DNA from: Acinetobacter sp. ANC 4178
GTDB taxonomy: Bacteria; Pseudomonadota; Gammaproteobacteria; Pseudomonadales; Moraxellaceae
Length of the DNA stretch: 64,000 nt
Direction: 5' to 3'
Assembly: GCF_004331175.1 (NCBI RefSeq)
Contig: NZ_SJOD01000007.1
Coordinates: 62,001-126,000 of the forward strand
Shown: in pieces, positions 38,670 to 46,823 of the stretch
Numbering within the stretch: position 1 is the stretch's first letter
Layout of the letters: each line of letters starts with the position of its first letter
Program-made: the position numbers and the translations under genes
Notes under the pieces: model-generated
What the model was told of the DNA's origin: nothing
The model's input: only the letters and a program-made list of their open reading frames with translations
The model's database searches: none

Positions 38670-38697
38670 AAATGCACCCTGATGGGTGCATTTTTTA
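38670..38697. terminator. Terminator hairpin between the lipoprotein gene and rph
   Basis: AAATGCACCC (38670-38679) pairs perfectly with GGGTGCATTT (38684-38693), with A-rich and T-rich flanks. On the minus strand it ends the rph transcript, 20 bp after the rph stop. Confidence 0.85.
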
Positions 38698-38717
38698 TTT
38701 TTCAATACTCAAAGGTA

Positions 38718-39434
38718 TTACCAGCCTAAAGCTTCTTGCTGCTTCTGGATCAAGGCTTGAATACCTTGTTCGGCCATTTCTAACATGTCATTGGTTTGAG
38801 CACGAGTAAATGGTTTGTCTTCCGCTGTGCCTTGAATTTCAATAAACTCACCTGCTTGCGTCATAACAACATTCAAGTCGGTCTGGCAGTTTGAATCTTC
38901 TTCATAGCACAAATCCAACAATACTTCGTCCTTAAAAATACCAACAGAAATAGCCGCAACTAAACCTTTTAATGGATCATGCTTAATTTTCTTTTGTGCA
39001 AGCAACACGTTCATGGCATCTACCAACGCCACGGCAGCACCCGTAATGGCAGCAGTACGTGTGCCGCCATCAGCCTGAATCACATCACAGTCGATGGTAA
39101 TGGTATTCTCGCCCAATTTTTTTAGATCCACCATGGCACGTAAACTACGGCCAATCAAACGTTGGATTTCTTGAGTACGCCCTGACTGCTTGCCGCGTGC
39201 CGCTTCACGGTCACTACGGGTATGCGTTGAACGTGGTAACATGCCATATTCAGCAGTTACCCAACCTTGTCCCTTACCTTTCAGAAAGCGCGGTACAGAA
39301 TTATCAATACTAGCAGTACATAGCACTTTGGTGTGGCCAAATTCAACCAGCACAGATCCTTCTGCATAACGTGTGTAATTGCGAGTAATTTTTACATCAC
39401 GTAATTGATCTAGAGTACGTTGGTCGATACGCAT
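38718..39434 (-). CDS. rph: Ribonuclease PH
   Basis: Phosphorolytic 3'-5' exoribonuclease that trims tRNA 3' ends. The 238-residue protein has family landmarks: [33 protein letters not shown] at the N-terminus (only part quoted as motif: GSVLVEFG near 26), [10 protein letters not shown] near 64-73, the phosphate-binding [15 protein letters not shown] near 84-98 and [19 protein letters not shown] near 115-133. A minus-strand extended -10 (TGG then TATACT, 39478-39473) lies about 40 bp upstream. Confidence 0.96.
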   Translation of the reverse strand: MRIDQRTLDQLRDVKITRNYTRYAEGSVLVEFGHTKVLCTASIDNSVPRFLKGKGQGWVTAEYGMLPRSTHTRSDREAARGKQSGRTQEIQRLIGRSLRAMVDLKKLGENTITIDCDVIQADGGTRTAAITGAAVALVDAMNVLLAQKKIKHDPLKGLVAAISVGIFKDEVLLDLCYEEDSNCQTDLNVVMTQAGEFIEIQGTAEDKPFTRAQTNDMLEMAEQGIQALIQKQQEALGW

Positions 39435-39472
39435 AATTCGCCTTTAATATTGACAGAAATTCGTTGCGCACA

Positions 39473-39505
39473 AGTATACCAGATGCAATCTCGTCAAATG
39501 GTATA
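39473..39505. promoter_or_regulatory. rph -10 element with overlapping inverted repeat
   Basis: On the minus strand TATACT (39478-39473) preceded by TGG forms an extended -10 for rph. TATACCA (39475-39481) and TGGTATA (39499-39505) are perfect 7-bp inverted repeats overlapping it, between rph and the divergent TetR-family gene. It could be an operator of that regulator. The 17-nt spacer is long for a TetR dimer site. Confidence 0.35.
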
Positions 39506-39628
39506 TCCACAACCCTGTCATCAAAAAACTCGGTTGAATGACATGCCACGACTTTTTACCTCAGAATTACTGCTGTTTTTCTGGACAAAAAATTTGTTAA
39601 ACTCCATCAAAGCCAGTCGAGAGCCATT

Positions 39629-40255
39629 ATGTCGATTAGAGATGAACGTAAACAACAAAGTCGCCAAGCCCTCTTGGATGCCGTCTTAAGTTTAAGTTCA
39701 TCAGGAATTTCTTTTAGCAGCATGAGCTTACGAGAAATTACCCGCCATGTTGGCTTGGTTCCAACGGCGTTTTATCGTCACTTCTTAGATAAAAATCAGC
39801 TCGGTCTGGAATTAATTGATCAGGTTGCCCTACAACATAAACGGGTCTTGCACGAACTCAAGTTAGCCTCCTTGCTTCAACAACCTACCAATATAGAACC
39901 TCGCCTAAATCAGTTCCTTGCCGCCGTACAACAACATCCTGAATGGTGGATTTTTATCAGTGCGGAACGTTGGGGAGGCAGTGCTTTATTACGTTATGCC
40001 ATTGCCCGAGAAATTGAATATCTCATTGAAGATTTAAGTGATGAGCTGAGTGAGACTGAACCTAAATATGCTTTTCAAGACCTGAACATCCTGTCCAATC
40101 TGCTGATTAATTTATCTTTTAATTGGGCAATGTCTTGGATTAATTTAATGGTTAGCACCGACAGCCCGCAACTGATGCAGCAACGCCTCAGTTTTAAACA
40201 TCAAACCGTTCAACAAATAGAACTGCTCTTTAGCGGCATCACCCATAAGAAATAA
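39629..40255 (+). CDS. TetR-family regulator resembling FabR
   Basis: A 208-residue repressor. The N-terminal domain MSIRDERKQQSRQALLDAV, then SFSSMSLREITRHVGLVPTAFYRHFLDKNQLGLELIDQ (helix-turn-helix about 30-60) follows the FabR pattern closely; FabR represses unsaturated fatty-acid genes in enterics. The rest is the less conserved ligand domain with PEWWIFISAERWGGSALLRYAI near 110. It diverges from rph and ends at a terminator shared with dsbA. Its targets are not visible in the window. Confidence 0.8.
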   Translation: MSIRDERKQQSRQALLDAVLSLSSSGISFSSMSLREITRHVGLVPTAFYRHFLDKNQLGLELIDQVALQHKRVLHELKLASLLQQPTNIEPRLNQFLAAVQQHPEWWIFISAERWGGSALLRYAIAREIEYLIEDLSDELSETEPKYAFQDLNILSNLLINLSFNWAMSWINLMVSTDSPQLMQQRLSFKHQTVQQIELLFSGITHKK

Positions 40256-40291
40256 GCCGTTATACATATTGTAGGTCACCGAAACGCTCAT

Positions 40292-40321
40292 AAAAAAACC
40301 TGCAAAAATGCAGGTTTTTTT
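40292..40321. terminator. Bidirectional terminator between the FabR-like gene and dsbA
   Basis: ACCTGC/GCAGGT (40298-40303 with 40310-40315) with a 6-nt loop, flanked by A-rich and T-rich tracts, between convergent genes. Confidence 0.88.
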
Positions 40322-40334
40322 GACACTTCACAAC

Positions 40335-40952
40335 TTATTTGGCTTTACGCTCTTTCTCAACCAAGTAGCTTACGACTTGCGTTACTTTGGCATCTTCACC
40401 TTGTACCACATATTTACCATTCACCACCACCGCAGGTACACCTGTTAACTGATACTGTTTTGCCAGTTGATTCGCTTGTGCGACTTTAGAGGTAATCATG
40501 AATGAGTTAAACATGCTGTTAAATTTAGCTTCAGGTACACCATATTTGCTAAAGAATTTCGCCTGAGATTGCTGATCAAAAATTTGCTGACCATTCACAT
40601 GGATCGCATGGAACAAAGGTAAATGGGTCTTTTGACGCACACCTAAGGCTTCAGAAACATAGTAACCACGTGCACCTTGTTCCCACACTGGGTTCATTGC
40701 TGCTGGCGTACGCACAAAACGCACACCCTTTGGAATGTTCTTCAACCATGCCTGCATATGCGGTTCTAATTTAAAACAGTGTGGGCAACCATACCAAAAG
40801 AATTCACGCACTTCGATTTTTCCTGGCACTTCAACTTTGCCTGGGTTGGCGACTACCGTATAGTCCTTACCTGCAACAAAATCCGCTGCCATAACACTAC
40901 CAGAAAATGCCAATACGACTGTTGCAAGGCTACCCAAAAGGAATTTTTTCAT
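40335..40952 (-). CDS. dsbA: Thiol:disulfide interchange protein DsbA
   Basis: Periplasmic oxidase that introduces disulfide bonds into secreted proteins. The signal peptide is MKKFLLGSLATVVLAFSGSVMA (cleavage after 22). The thioredoxin-fold active site CPHC lies at 55-58 within FFWYGCPHCFKLEP, and the cis-proline region LTGVPAVVVNGKYVV is near 170-184. At 205 residues it fits the DsbA family. It is divergent from ubiG over 177 bp. Confidence 0.95.
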   Translation of the reverse strand: MKKFLLGSLATVVLAFSGSVMAADFVAGKDYTVVANPGKVEVPGKIEVREFFWYGCPHCFKLEPHMQAWLKNIPKGVRFVRTPAAMNPVWEQGARGYYVSEALGVRQKTHLPLFHAIHVNGQQIFDQQSQAKFFSKYGVPEAKFNSMFNSFMITSKVAQANQLAKQYQLTGVPAVVVNGKYVVQGEDAKVTQVVSYLVEKERKAK

Positions 40953-41129
40953 TGCGTTTGTTGTCCTCTAAATCATTATGATGAGCTTATGCGAAAACTA
41001 TAAAACAATTTAGTCGATTTCGTTTTCCTTCTGTGAACTTTTTTACTGCTTTTATCGCTTTTTTTAGAATTAACGCTACACTAGCCGTATTGATCTTTAT
41101 ACCAAAACAACTTGATTGAGGTGGCGCAG

Positions 41130-41846
41130 ATGTCGCAATTAAATGTTGATCCGCAAGAAATTGCCAAATTTGAAGCCTTCGCTGCTATATGGTGGGATCA
41201 GCATTCTGAATTCCGACCACTGCATCAAATTAACCCGCTGCGCCTCAACTGGATTGATGAACGTGCCAATGGCCTTGCCGGAAAAAAAGTCCTTGATGTG
41301 GGCTGTGGCGGCGGCATCTTGGCAGAAAGCATGGCACGTCGCGGGGCACAAGTGCTGGGCATTGATATGGGCGTGGCACCATTGAATGTTGCGCGGATTC
41401 ATGCCGAACAAGAAGGCGTACAAAATATCGAATATCGCCAAATTCCAGTGGAAGAATTAGCCAAAGAACAAGCAGGTCAATACGATGTAGTGACCTGTAT
41501 GGAAATGCTGGAACACGTGCCAGACCCTGCTTCCATTATTCAAGCCTGCCAAACACTGGTCAAACCAGGTGGACAGGTGTTTTTCTCGACCATTAACCGC
41601 AATCCGAAAGCCTATTTATTTGCCATTATCGGGGCAGAATATATTTTAAGAATGTTGGCCAAAGGCACCCATGATTATCATAAATTTATTAAGCCATCTG
41701 AATTGGCGCATGATATCCGTCAAGCTGGCTTAAACCTGAAAGACATGACAGGATTACATTATAATCCGCTGACGAAACGTTACTGGTTGGCACCAAATGT
41801 CGATGTGAACTACATGGTCTACACTGTAAAAGCAGGTGCAGAATGA
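41130..41846 (+). CDS. ubiG: Ubiquinone biosynthesis O-methyltransferase UbiG
   Basis: S-adenosylmethionine-dependent methyltransferase for both O-methylations of ubiquinone. The 238-residue protein begins [23 protein letters not shown] and has the SAM loop [20 protein letters not shown] near 55-74 and the later motifs [13 protein letters not shown] near 121 and [13 protein letters not shown] near 153. ATG 41130 has GAGGTGG just upstream; the TTG at 41112 precedes that site and is rejected. It overlaps mupP by 4 bp (ATGA). Confidence 0.96.
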   Translation: MSQLNVDPQEIAKFEAFAAIWWDQHSEFRPLHQINPLRLNWIDERANGLAGKKVLDVGCGGGILAESMARRGAQVLGIDMGVAPLNVARIHAEQEGVQNIEYRQIPVEELAKEQAGQYDVVTCMEMLEHVPDPASIIQACQTLVKPGGQVFFSTINRNPKAYLFAIIGAEYILRMLAKGTHDYHKFIKPSELAHDIRQAGLNLKDMTGLHYNPLTKRYWLAPNVDVNYMVYTVKAGAE

Positions 41847-42532
41847 AAGCCGTTCTGTTCGATTTAGATGGTACTTTAATTGATACCGCTGCGGACTTTA
41901 TTCGCATTATTCAAGGCATGTGTCGTGATGCAGGTCGTGAAGTGGTTGATGCAGCGCTCATTCGTACCCAAGTGTCTGAAGGTGCACGCGCCATGGTCAA
42001 ACTGGTCTATCCAGAACTTGAAGTCGATGACCCTATTTTTCTGGCGCACCGTCAACGCTTTCTAGACTTGTACGGCGCTGAGATTGCAGTAGATACCGAC
42101 CTATTTACGGGGATGTATCCGCTTTTGGAACAATTGGAACAGCAGAATATTCCATGGGGCATTGTGACCAACAAACCCCGCGGGCTCAGTGAGTCTTTAT
42201 TGGCTGCCCTCAATCTAACTGAACGCTGCGCTGTTTTGGTTTGCCCTGAAGATGTCAGTAAAACCAAGCCTGATCCTGAACCGATGTATCTTGCCGCACA
42301 GCAATTGCAACTGCCCGCAGAACAATGTATTTATGTGGGTGATCATCCGCGTGATATTGATGCAGGTCGCAACGCCCAGATGTACACCATCTTGGCAGCC
42401 TATGGTTACTTACCGTTGGCCTACAGCGATGACTTAACCGCATGGCAAGCCAATTGTATTGTGAACACAGTGACCGAATTACAACACGTGATTCAACAAA
42501 AACTCACGTTCAACCGTACTATAAATACATAA
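41843..42532 (+). CDS. mupP: HAD phosphatase, probable N-acetylmuramic acid 6-phosphate phosphatase MupP
   Basis: A 229-residue HAD hydrolase: [14 protein letters not shown] (Asp7 nucleophile, Asp9), GIVTNKPRG near 110 and [14 protein letters not shown] near 171-184. Phosphoglycolate phosphatases (Gph) look the same, but the ubiG-HAD-yciK order is that of pseudomonad mupP, whose product removes the phosphate of MurNAc-6-P in the AnmK-MupP-AmgK-MurU recycling route. This is inference from context. It is translationally coupled to ubiG. Confidence 0.82.
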   Translation: MKAVLFDLDGTLIDTAADFIRIIQGMCRDAGREVVDAALIRTQVSEGARAMVKLVYPELEVDDPIFLAHRQRFLDLYGAEIAVDTDLFTGMYPLLEQLEQQNIPWGIVTNKPRGLSESLLAALNLTERCAVLVCPEDVSKTKPDPEPMYLAAQQLQLPAEQCIYVGDHPRDIDAGRNAQMYTILAAYGYLPLAYSDDLTAWQANCIVNTVTELQHVIQQKLTFNRTINT

Positions 42533-42566
42533 ACTTGATGAAGTAAAAAATAAGAAGGAGGTGGCC

Positions 42567-43313
42567 ATGAAATATTCTGAATATCAGCCTCGCCCTGATC
42601 TACTTAAAGATCGCATCATTTTAATTACTGGGGCTGGTGATGGCATTGGTCGTGCTGCGGCACTCAGCTACGCCTTACATGGTGCAACCGTGGTCTTGCA
42701 TGGTCGTACCTTAAACAAACTGGAAGTCATTTATGATGAAATTGAAAGTTTGGGTGCGCCACAACCTGCAATTTTGCCGCTGCAATTATCCAGTGCTTCA
42801 CCGCGCGATTATGAATTGTTGTACGACACTTTAGAAAAACAGTTTGGTCGTTTGGATGGCATTTTGCATAATGCTGGCATTTTAGGTGAACGTACCGAGC
42901 TTGAGCATTATCCGATTGATGTTTGGGATGATGTCATGGCCGTCAATCTGCGTGCGCCCTTCCTTTTGACGCAGGAACTGTTACCTCTACTGCAAAAATC
43001 TGAGCATGCCTCCGTCGTGTTTGCCAGTTCTGGAGTTGGACGTCAGGTTCGGGAAAAATGGGGGGCTTACTCAGTTTCTAAAGTTGCGATTGAAGCGGTG
43101 AGCCAACTGTTTGCCAAAGAAAATCAACATCCCAATGTCCGCTTTAATTGTATTAATCCAGGGGCAACACGTACGGCAATGCGTGCCAAAGCCTATCCAG
43201 ATGAAGATCCAAAAACCTTAGCAACGCCAGAATCGATTATGCCAGCTTACTTATACTTGATGGGTGATGACAGTCTGCATCTTAGTGGACAAAGCATTGA
43301 TGCTCAAGATTAA
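42567..43313 (+). CDS. yciK: YciK-family short-chain oxidoreductase
   Basis: A 248-residue classical SDR. The NAD(P) loop LITGAGDGIGRAAAL is near 20-34, LHNAGILGERTELE near 98-111, the catalytic Ser in VFASSGVG near 149 and YSVSK near 163-167. The substrate of YciK proteins is unknown. GGAGG lies five bases before ATG 42567; the GTG at 42561 falls inside that region and is rejected. It ends the ubiG-mupP-yciK run with a strong terminator. Confidence 0.9.
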   Translation: MKYSEYQPRPDLLKDRIILITGAGDGIGRAAALSYALHGATVVLHGRTLNKLEVIYDEIESLGAPQPAILPLQLSSASPRDYELLYDTLEKQFGRLDGILHNAGILGERTELEHYPIDVWDDVMAVNLRAPFLLTQELLPLLQKSEHASVVFASSGVGRQVREKWGAYSVSKVAIEAVSQLFAKENQHPNVRFNCINPGATRTAMRAKAYPDEDPKTLATPESIMPAYLYLMGDDSLHLSGQSIDAQD

Positions 43314-43340
43314 TCTCTTGGCCGTTTAAGCCCGAGCTAA

Positions 43341-43370
43341 AAATCCTTTGTTAAAAACAAAGGATTTTTT
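43341..43370 (+). terminator. Rho-independent terminator after yciK
   Basis: AAATCCTTTG (43341-43350) pairs perfectly with CAAAGGATTT (43358-43367) on a 7-nt loop; three more T follow. Confidence 0.9.
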
Positions 43371-43488
43371 TACAACTCATTAATCGTTTTATTTTATTAA
43401 TTTAACAAATATATTCGATTTTATAAATTAAAACATCTCTCCTAAACTCTATCGACATGCTCAACTACAGATTTAGGAGGCAATTTTC

Positions 43489-43644
43489 ATGACCGATTTA
43501 CAACACAAAGTCGCATTGATCCGTTCAATCCAATCCCTGCAACTGCCTGAAACACTGATACACGCTTTGGATGATGCGCAACAAGCACCGAGTGTCATTC
43601 AAGCGGTCGACTATTTACAACACTGGGCTGAACAGTGGAACTAG
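43489..43644 (+). CDS. Small hypothetical protein, 51 residues
   Basis: Too short for usual cutoffs but with a near-ideal ribosome-binding site: TTTAGGAGGC at 43472-43481, about 8 bases before ATG 43489. It reads MTDLQHKVALIRSIQSLQLP, continues ETLIHALDDAQQAPSVIQAV and ends DYLQHWAEQWN. The composition (Gln-rich, two predicted amphipathic helices, no signal peptide, no Cys) and codon use resemble neighbouring genes. It stands alone between the yciK terminator and the rcnB-like gene. I do not recognise it; a cytoplasmic helical-hairpin protein is all that can be said. Confidence 0.7.
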   Translation: MTDLQHKVALIRSIQSLQLPETLIHALDDAQQAPSVIQAVDYLQHWAEQWN

Positions 43645-43815
43645 AGCATTCACTGATTCAGTATAAAGATACCTGTCACTGAAAATTTGTGCTGTTGTTG
43701 CCCCGTATATCGAATAAGCTGAAAAAATTGCCCGTGCAGAAAGATTTCCAAAATGGATGATTTCATGGATAATATTCTTAATTTATCTATTTTTTTAAAG
43801 AATTAATCCAATTCC

Positions 43816-43859
43816 TTCACAGTTTCTCTGCATTTTTTTCGTACATTAAGAACTGTGAA
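43816..43859 (+). promoter_or_regulatory. Upstream element of the first rcnB-like gene
   Basis: TTTCTCTGC (43823-43831), 14 nt, then TTAAG (43846-43850), 37 nt before the ATG. The same element with the same 14-nt spacing precedes the second rcnB-like gene. Here it is also flanked by a perfect 9-bp inverted repeat TTCACAGTT (43816-43824) / AACTGTGAA (43851-43859), which the second copy lacks. A shared promoter or activator site is likely. Confidence 0.45.
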
Positions 43860-43887
43860 ATGAATACATCTATAACGAGGGGTCAAC

Positions 43888-44283
43888 ATGAAAAAGACGA
43901 TGGCGATATTGACCATTTCTTTCAGTGCATTGATGGCAAGCAGCCTGAGTTCTGCAGCTCCCCACTTTGATCATCGTGGCGATGACCAGCCACGCGGCAA
44001 TCAAGGTAAAGGGCGCGACTTTCGTGATTTTGATCAAGATGATGAACGCATGCAAGATAAACGCCGCATGCGTGAAGAACGTGGGGTAAAACGTCTACAG
44101 CAGCATCAATGGCAAACTGGTTATGTCATGCCACAACATTATCGTGGTAACGGCTATAAAGTTGATTATAAAGACCATAGTCTCCCTAAGCCCGCACGTA
44201 ATCAACAATGGTACAAAATCAACAATGACTATATTTTAATCGATTCGGGCAGTAATGATATTTTACGTATCGTGAATGACTAA
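43888..44283 (+). CDS. RcnB-like periplasmic protein (first copy)
   Basis: A 131-residue secreted protein with signal peptide MKKTMAILTISFSALMASSLSSA, a charged His/Asp/Arg-rich middle (about 25-72) and an RcnB-type C-terminal domain: WQTGYVMPQHYRGNGYKVDYKDHSLPKP and QQWYKINNDYILIDSGSNDILRI. RcnB of Escherichia coli takes part in nickel/cobalt homeostasis; a metal role here is not shown. GAGGGG precedes the ATG. A paralogue follows 250 bp later with its own copy of the upstream element. Confidence 0.82.
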   Translation: MKKTMAILTISFSALMASSLSSAAPHFDHRGDDQPRGNQGKGRDFRDFDQDDERMQDKRRMREERGVKRLQQHQWQTGYVMPQHYRGNGYKVDYKDHSLPKPARNQQWYKINNDYILIDSGSNDILRIVND

Positions 44284-44309
44284 ATACTCAACTTAACTGT
44301 TGTATTTTC

Positions 44310-44340
44310 GCCAGTCTTACACCTCGTTAGACTGGCTTTT
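44310..44340 (+). terminator. Terminator after the first rcnB-like gene
   Basis: GCCAGTCT (44310-44317) pairs with AGACTGGC (44329-44336) on an 11-nt loop, followed by TTTT. Confidence 0.8.
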
Positions 44341-44468
44341 CTATCGCTGTATTTTTAAAACGCTTTGATTCACTGTGCTGAAAGGCTTGTGCCTCAACGC
44401 TTAGATGCTGTTTACAATCTTCGTTTTTTCTTCATAAAATTCACATTTGCACAATAGTGCTCTCATTT

Positions 44469-44496
44469 TTTCTCTGCTGTTGTTGGTTACCTTAAG
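44469..44496 (+). promoter_or_regulatory. Upstream element of the second rcnB-like gene
   Basis: TTTCTCTGC (44469-44477), 14 nt, then TTAAG (44492-44496), 36 nt before ATG 44533. It matches the element of the first copy in sequence, internal spacing and distance to the start codon, while the surrounding DNA differs. Confidence 0.45.
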
Positions 44497-44532
44497 TCTA
44501 TCGAAAGACATAAAGATACATTGAGGTTCAAC

Positions 44533-44895
44533 ATGAAAAAATTAGTTTCTGCTCTCGTTTTTACTTTAGGCAGCACAATTGCTGTATCAGCGATTGCTGC
44601 GCCAAGTTATGAACATCGTTACGATGAGCGCCACTACGCAGAACAACATGATCATGATTGGCACAAAGAAGATGGCCGTTGGAACGATCAGCGCTATCAA
44701 CGTATTAACCCAAGCCGCGATTGGCGTGTAGGTCAAACGTTACCTCGTGGTTATGATTCTTCACGTTATGCCGTGGATTATCGTGATGCCAAACGCTTGC
44801 ACAAACCTGCCCGTTATCAACAGTGGTACAAAATTAATGGCGATTACGTGCTAGTGAACGAACGCAACAACCGCATTATTCGTATTTTGAGCTAA
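44533..44895 (+). CDS. RcnB-like periplasmic protein (second copy)
   Basis: A 120-residue secreted paralogue of the preceding gene. The signal peptide MKKLVSALVFTLGSTIAVSAIAA is followed by a His/Asp/Tyr-rich stretch (YEHRYDERHYAEQHDHDWHK), which could bind metal, and the RcnB-type domain DWRVGQTLPRGYDSSRYAVDY ... QQWYKINGDYVLVNERNNRIIRI. ATG 44533 is preferred over TTG 44521, since GAGG lies between them. Function is inferred only from family and composition. Confidence 0.82.
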   Translation: MKKLVSALVFTLGSTIAVSAIAAPSYEHRYDERHYAEQHDHDWHKEDGRWNDQRYQRINPSRDWRVGQTLPRGYDSSRYAVDYRDAKRLHKPARYQQWYKINGDYVLVNERNNRIIRILS

Positions 44896-44932
44896 TGCTT
44901 ACAATCCTCGATATAAATCCCTTCCCCCGTCG

Positions 44933-44962
44933 ACACCTTAACCAAAGTTAAGGTGTTTTTTT
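44933..44962 (+). terminator. Rho-independent terminator after the second rcnB-like gene
   Basis: ACACCTTAAC (44933-44942) pairs perfectly with GTTAAGGTGT (44947-44956) on a 4-nt loop, followed by a T-tract. Confidence 0.92.
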
Positions 44963-45030
44963 ATCTAAGATTGTTCGCCTGTCATTTTTTTGATTAGAAT
45001 CTACTATTGATCAGTTTTTTTGAGATAGGC

Positions 45031-46383
45031 ATGCCAACGAATTCGAACGATGTTTCACAAAGCACAACCTTACAATATGTGCACTGGTTTCGACATTCTG
45101 CACCCTACATCAATGCACACCGTAACAAGACTTTCGTGATTATGTTTGATGGTGAAGCGGTTCAGCATGAAAACTTCCAACATATTATTCACGATATTGC
45201 CTTGCTCAATTCATTGGGCATTCGGCTGATTCTGGTACACGGCGCGCGTCAGCAAATTAATCAGAATCTAAAAAGCAGTGGGTTAAGTACCCCATTTCAT
45301 CAACACCGCCGCATCACCACCCGAGAATCTCTGGGCTGTGTGATGAATGCCGTAGGTTCAGTTCGCCTACAAATTGAAGCGTTGTTGTCTATGGGTTTGG
45401 CCAATTCACCCATGTATGGCGCGCGCATTGATGTCGTTTCAGGTAATTTTATTACTGCTAAACCGTATGGCATCCGCGATGGCATTGATTTTCAACTGAC
45501 TGGTGAAGTTCGCAGTGTCGATACCGATGCCATTCAAAAACATCTGCAACAACACAATATTGTGATGCTCGGCCCAGTGGGATATTCCACCACAGGCGAA
45601 GTCTTTAACTTACCTGCCGAAGAAGTGGCGACCAAAACCGCCATTAGCCTCAAAGCAGATAAATTGATTTTTCTTGGCAAACAGCATGGTCTGCTCAATG
45701 CCCGAGGCCAGTTACAACGCGAAATTACCCCGCAAGGTCTAGATCAATACATTTCACAATCTCAAAACCATAATCCTGAGCTGGCGCAGCAACTCCGCAG
45801 TGCACAAAATGCCTCACTCAAAGGTGTGCATCGTGTGCATCTGATTTCTTATACCTATGATGGGGCTTTGCTCGAAGAACTGTTTACTCGCGATGGTTCG
45901 GGCACTCTGGTCACAGATGCACATTATGAAGATGTGCGCATGGCGAATATTCAAGATGTCGGTGGGCTGATCAATTTGCTGCGACCACTCGAAGAAGAAG
46001 GGATTCTGGTCTACCGTTCACGAGAACGACTGGAAACGGAAATCGAACAGTTTGCAGTGATTGAACGCGACGGCATGATTCTGGCCTGTGCAGCCCTGTA
46101 TCCCATCCCTGCTCAAGAACATGAATTACGTTGTGCTGAAATTGCCTGCGTAGCCGTGCATCCGAGCTACCGAAAATCCAATCGCGGCAGCCAAATTCTG
46201 CACTATTTGGAAGGCAAAGCCCGCAGTATGGGCATACAACAGTTGTTCGTCCTGACCACGCGTACCGCGCATTGGTTCTTAGAGCATGGCTTTGAAACCG
46301 CCAATGTCGATGATTTACCCAATGCACGTCAGGCATTGTATAACTATCAGCGCAATTCTTTGGTGTTTAAAAAGCGGATTTAA
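45031..46383 (+). CDS. argA: N-acetylglutamate synthase (amino-acid N-acetyltransferase)
   Basis: First step of arginine synthesis: acetyl-CoA plus glutamate to N-acetylglutamate. The 450-residue protein has an N-terminal amino-acid-kinase-like domain (FVIMFDGEAVQ near 34, RLILVHGARQQIN near 67; a regulatory arginine-binding domain in the family) and a C-terminal GNAT domain with IACVAVHPSYRKSNRGSQILHYLE near 372-395. ATG 45031 follows a GAGATAGG; the TTG at 45007 would add eight residues and has no site. It stands alone. Confidence 0.95.
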   Translation: MPTNSNDVSQSTTLQYVHWFRHSAPYINAHRNKTFVIMFDGEAVQHENFQHIIHDIALLNSLGIRLILVHGARQQINQNLKSSGLSTPFHQHRRITTRESLGCVMNAVGSVRLQIEALLSMGLANSPMYGARIDVVSGNFITAKPYGIRDGIDFQLTGEVRSVDTDAIQKHLQQHNIVMLGPVGYSTTGEVFNLPAEEVATKTAISLKADKLIFLGKQHGLLNARGQLQREITPQGLDQYISQSQNHNPELAQQLRSAQNASLKGVHRVHLISYTYDGALLEELFTRDGSGTLVTDAHYEDVRMANIQDVGGLINLLRPLEEEGILVYRSRERLETEIEQFAVIERDGMILACAALYPIPAQEHELRCAEIACVAVHPSYRKSNRGSQILHYLEGKARSMGIQQLFVLTTRTAHWFLEHGFETANVDDLPNARQALYNYQRNSLVFKKRI

Positions 46384-46823
46384 GTCGCTTTACCCATTTC
46401 AAGAACATTTCACCTGAATCACAATGACTTTACCTAGCTCAGAAAAGGCGAGGTAAAGTTCATCTGAGATAGGTCTTTTTACCTTCAAATTTAGCCGTGC
46501 ATGTGCCATCACCTTAGCAGCATTTATGCAATCTATATCGTCCTGCGTGCTAATTCAGGCTAAAAGCTATATTCCGCTACAGCATAAACTTATACTGATC
46601 GGTTAATTACAAAATAAATCTAATATTTTCAATAAATTAAATAAATACAAATTGATATTCTATTTTTCCTATAAATCAACTTTAACGCTAAGTTTTGCAT
46701 TTTTTTATTTATCTTTTTTTTTCATGACCAATCCCTATTTTTTTATTTTTTCCGCAAAAGAAAGCGCTATAGCTTATCTGCTCAAGCTTATCGCAACTTA
46801 AATTACAACGGAGCACGTCGAAC
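46384..46823. other. Regulatory region between argA and the sulfonate operon
   Basis: Gene-free. ACTTTACCT (46427-46435) and AGGTAAAGT (46451-46459) form a perfect 9-bp inverted repeat that may end argA transcription, though no T-tract follows directly. Near the ssuA start, GCTTATC occurs twice (46772-46778 and 46786-46792) as a direct repeat with a 14-bp period, just downstream of the palindrome GCTATAGC. Sulfonate operons are normally activated by LysR-type CysB/Cbl under sulfur limitation; no site can be assigned with confidence. Confidence 0.5.
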
